Assembly: GCA_002354805.1 (NCBI GenBank)
Contig: DEMH01000009.1
Location: 1,054,001-1,118,000, forward strand
Direction: 5' to 3'
Length of the DNA stretch: 64,000 nt
DNA from: Gammaproteobacteria bacterium UBA2675
Lineage (GTDB): Bacteria > Pseudomonadota > Gammaproteobacteria > Pseudomonadales > Pseudohongiellaceae
Shown here piece after piece: positions 62,252 to 64,000 of the stretch (position 1 is its first letter; each line of letters begins with the position of its first letter). The position numbers and the translations under genes were made by a program. Under the pieces are notes generated by a model. It made no database searches. It was not told the origin of the DNA and saw only the letters and a list, made by a program, of their open reading frames with translations.

Positions 62252-63583
62252 TTAAACCCTTTTCAGACCCTGGTCAAAAGTCTGACCAGATTGACGATCC
62301 ACTATCAGCACCCGGGCACCAGCGCCCGTCAACTTCGCCGCCAGAGACTGCAGTTCAGTGAGGCCACTGCCATATTGCTGATAATCGGGCTCATACAACA
62401 GGCGTTGCCACCAGGGCGCTGAGGTCTGTTGGCTGAGGTCGTCTGTCGCCAGCACAACAGTGAAAGGGCCGGTGAATTTTCGCATCGTTGTTGATAAGGC
62501 CTGCACCCAGGCGCCGGTCAATGCGGGCGCGAAGACGATACAGGCCGCCTGATTGCCCGCCTGGCTGTGTAGAAAGTGGTCGAGTGATCCATTGTTTCCT
62601 GACTTGTCGCTGCGCCCTGCGGCCTGCCATGAGCCGCATATAAGTGGCAGCGCTGCATTCGCGGTTCTGGCGACCTCGGGGCTGCCGTCAGCTCCGAAAA
62701 TCCAGGTATCACCCAGTGCGCCATTGGTCACAGCAAAACGCGCCACGCCGGCAGCGGCTTCATCGTTTTCACCAGACAACAGATAGGCCAGCGTTCGGTC
62801 GGCCTGAAACATGCTTTTTTCCGGAAGGCGAACATTCAGGTGCCTGTTGCGTGCGTAGACGCGCCACATGATGTCGCGGACAGAGTCACCTGGCGCGTAA
62901 CGTCGAATGTCCATACGGTCGCCCTCAGGCTTACCACGCATGTCCGGTATGCCGTCCTCAGAATCCATCGAGCGCAGTAGTGGCAAGTGACGCAGATTGC
63001 CGGTGCGGGGCAGCACCATCAGCGACATCGGCTGTGTCATCCGCCACGAAAAGCGGCACAGACCAAGGACATCGCGTATCGTAAACAGGCGTGTGACCTG
63101 CGTGCCCAGACAGCGATGCCCCGGCACGATGATCTCCTCCAGTTGTCCCGAATCGGGGTCGAGCTCGACGCGTGTTGTCATGCGACTGGGAGCAACGACC
63201 TGCCATTCAAGCGACATCATGGGCAACCAGCTGTGACCGGATAGCTGCAAAGCGGTTTCGTTGGCATAACCGGCCTCCGCCTGCAGCGCAGGCAATGGCG
63301 TATTCATGGTGGCTGCCAGTCGCCGGCGCAGCAAAAGGCCAGTAACGGTCACCATCACCGCGCTGACCAGCACAATGCTGAGGGCGCATACGGTCAGTGC
63401 AAACACCACCAGGTCCATGCGCTGGTAGCCAAAGCCGCGCAACGCGGCCAGTGATGCGATCAGAATCAGAACACCGGTGGTGGTAATCGGTATGTGCGGC
63501 TGCAGGCGTCGGGTTCGCTGCTGCAACTGGCGCCAGTTGCTGAAAACACCAGGATAGCGCGATGCCAGGTCCATGCGGCTCAT
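62252..63583 (-). CDS. DUF58 domain-containing protein
   Basis: Protein of 443 residues with two N-terminal membrane helices (ITTTGVLILIASLAAL, VVFALTVCALSIVLVSAVMV) and the conserved DUF58 motif RRYAPGDSVRDIMWRVYARNR, then a vWA-like C-terminal half. DUF58 proteins are believed to act with MoxR ATPases. GGAG precedes the ATG at 63583, which overlaps the stop of the upstream gene (ATGA). An open frame extends 18 codons further but has no ribosome site. Role unknown. Confidence 0.87.
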   Translation of the reverse strand: MSRMDLASRYPGVFSNWRQLQQRTRRLQPHIPITTTGVLILIASLAALRGFGYQRMDLVVFALTVCALSIVLVSAVMVTVTGLLLRRRLAATMNTPLPALQAEAGYANETALQLSGHSWLPMMSLEWQVVAPSRMTTRVELDPDSGQLEEIIVPGHRCLGTQVTRLFTIRDVLGLCRFSWRMTQPMSLMVLPRTGNLRHLPLLRSMDSEDGIPDMRGKPEGDRMDIRRYAPGDSVRDIMWRVYARNRHLNVRLPEKSMFQADRTLAYLLSGENDEAAAGVARFAVTNGALGDTWIFGADGSPEVARTANAALPLICGSWQAAGRSDKSGNNGSLDHFLHSQAGNQAACIVFAPALTGAWVQALSTTMRKFTGPFTVVLATDDLSQQTSAPWWQRLLYEPDYQQYGSGLTELQSLAAKLTGAGARVLIVDRQSGQTFDQGLKRV

Positions 63584-63996
63584 GGCGCAGGCTCCTGTTG
63601 AGGTGCCTGGGGTGCGTGCTGCACCTGCTCGAGACATTGTGCCATGATGCGATTATTGCAGCTGTGCACGAGATGCCTGGCGTTAAGTAACTGTGGTATT
63701 TCAATGACGACCACTACCATCAATACCATCAGGCCAAAGGCTGATGTCTGCGAGGCATAGACCAGATACAGCCCCCCCAGCGTCAGGCTCAGTGTGATAA
63801 GCCCCCGCAGCCAGCGGCGCAGGTAGAAATGATGGATGCCAGTGGGAAATACCCAGTTCAGTGCCCGGTAGGTAGACGGGCGCTTGAGGTGCCGCTGTTC
63901 CAGCAACTGATACTGATGTTTGAGCGGCGGTGGGAGGGCGCGCGCGGTTTCACGCAGCTCATGCTCTTCCAGGTTCAATGCTTTTTCCGAAAACAT
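63580..63996 (-). CDS. TM2-like membrane protein, start near window edge
   Basis: A 138-residue protein with two hydrophobic helices (LITLSLTLGGLYLVYAS, FGLMVLMVVVVIEIPQLL). The segment YRALNWVFPTGIHHFYLRRWLRG precedes them, as in TM2-type proteins where a short charged turn links the helices. A polar, helical N-terminus and a Gln/Pro-rich tail flank the core. The ATG at 63996 is only four bases from the window end and the frame stays open, so the gene could start further upstream. It overlaps the DUF58 gene by four bases and so belongs to the same operon. Function unknown. Confidence 0.72.
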   Translation of the reverse strand: MFSEKALNLEEHELRETARALPPPLKHQYQLLEQRHLKRPSTYRALNWVFPTGIHHFYLRRWLRGLITLSLTLGGLYLVYASQTSAFGLMVLMVVVVIEIPQLLNARHLVHSCNNRIMAQCLEQVQHAPQAPQQEPAP

Positions 63997-64000
63997 GCAT

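Noticed and set aside
1..64000. tRNA, rRNA, prophage, insertion sequence or toxin-antitoxin genes
   Set aside because: Looked for on both strands; no convincing cloverleaf, transposase, integrase or toxin pair was seen.

Overview
The window looks like a piece of a free-living, aerobic, probably marine or aquatic gammaproteobacterial chromosome. This rests on the gene content: three TonB-dependent receptors, YrbG, YfbR, BaeSR, biosynthetic SpeA/SpeB, a PutA lacking the DNA-binding domain, a fused IcmF mutase, a PQQ dehydrogenase and an AbgT transporter. No species can be named from sequence alone. There are 48 protein genes, densely packed on both strands. I see no rRNA, tRNA, CRISPR array, phage, insertion sequence or transposase gene.

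Layout. 1-3.2 kb: end of a BaeS-type sensor kinase, its BaeR regulator, a shared terminator and a convergent thiolase. 3.5-5.3 kb: a secreted protein joining a redoxin-like domain without cysteine, a c-type haem site and a PHM-like copper monooxygenase module. 5.3-6.1 kb: first pair of a structured repeat family. 6.1-15.6 kb: AbgT transporter with a coupled secreted protein, a self-regulated XRE gene, yfbR-MFS-ppc, and yrbG-methyltransferase. 15.7-22.7 kb: two convergent TonB receptors, a Fur-controlled YbiX/PiuC hydroxylase and a divergent Gly-Gly-Glu lipoprotein. 22.7-29.6 kb: acyl-CoA metabolism (thiolase, MerR regulator, divergent icmF), an ArsR/SRPBCC pair and a TauE exporter. 29.6-37.1 kb: amino acid catabolism (dadA with divergent lrp; class II aldolase, putA). 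37.2-46.1 kb: TonB receptor with a REC-EAL protein, PQQ dehydrogenase, and the speB-speA-2OG oxygenase operon. 46.4-54.8 kb: RND efflux pair, carbonic anhydrase, copCD and a Pho-boxed Na/Pi cotransporter. 54.9-55.5 kb: second structured repeat pair. 55.6-64 kb: a minus-strand operon of TM2-like protein, DUF58, transglutaminase, MoxR, TPR and Bcr/CflA genes.

How the parts work together. The amino acid genes (DadA, PutA, SpeA/SpeB) and acyl-CoA genes (two thiolases, IcmF) suggest growth on peptides, amino acids and short or branched acids, with PEP carboxylase refilling the TCA cycle. Nutrient control is visible in the DNA: a Fur box before ybiX, a Pho box before the phosphate transporter, an Lrp palindrome between dadA and lrp, and a MerR-type palindrome filling the icmF promoter spacer.

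The strongest unexplained signal is a roughly 165-bp structured repeat with four copies arranged as two tail-to-tail pairs (5341-6053 and 54949-55507). The arms differ between copies, but paired bases change together in several stems, which points to selection on a folded RNA or single-stranded DNA. I do not recognise it as a described family.
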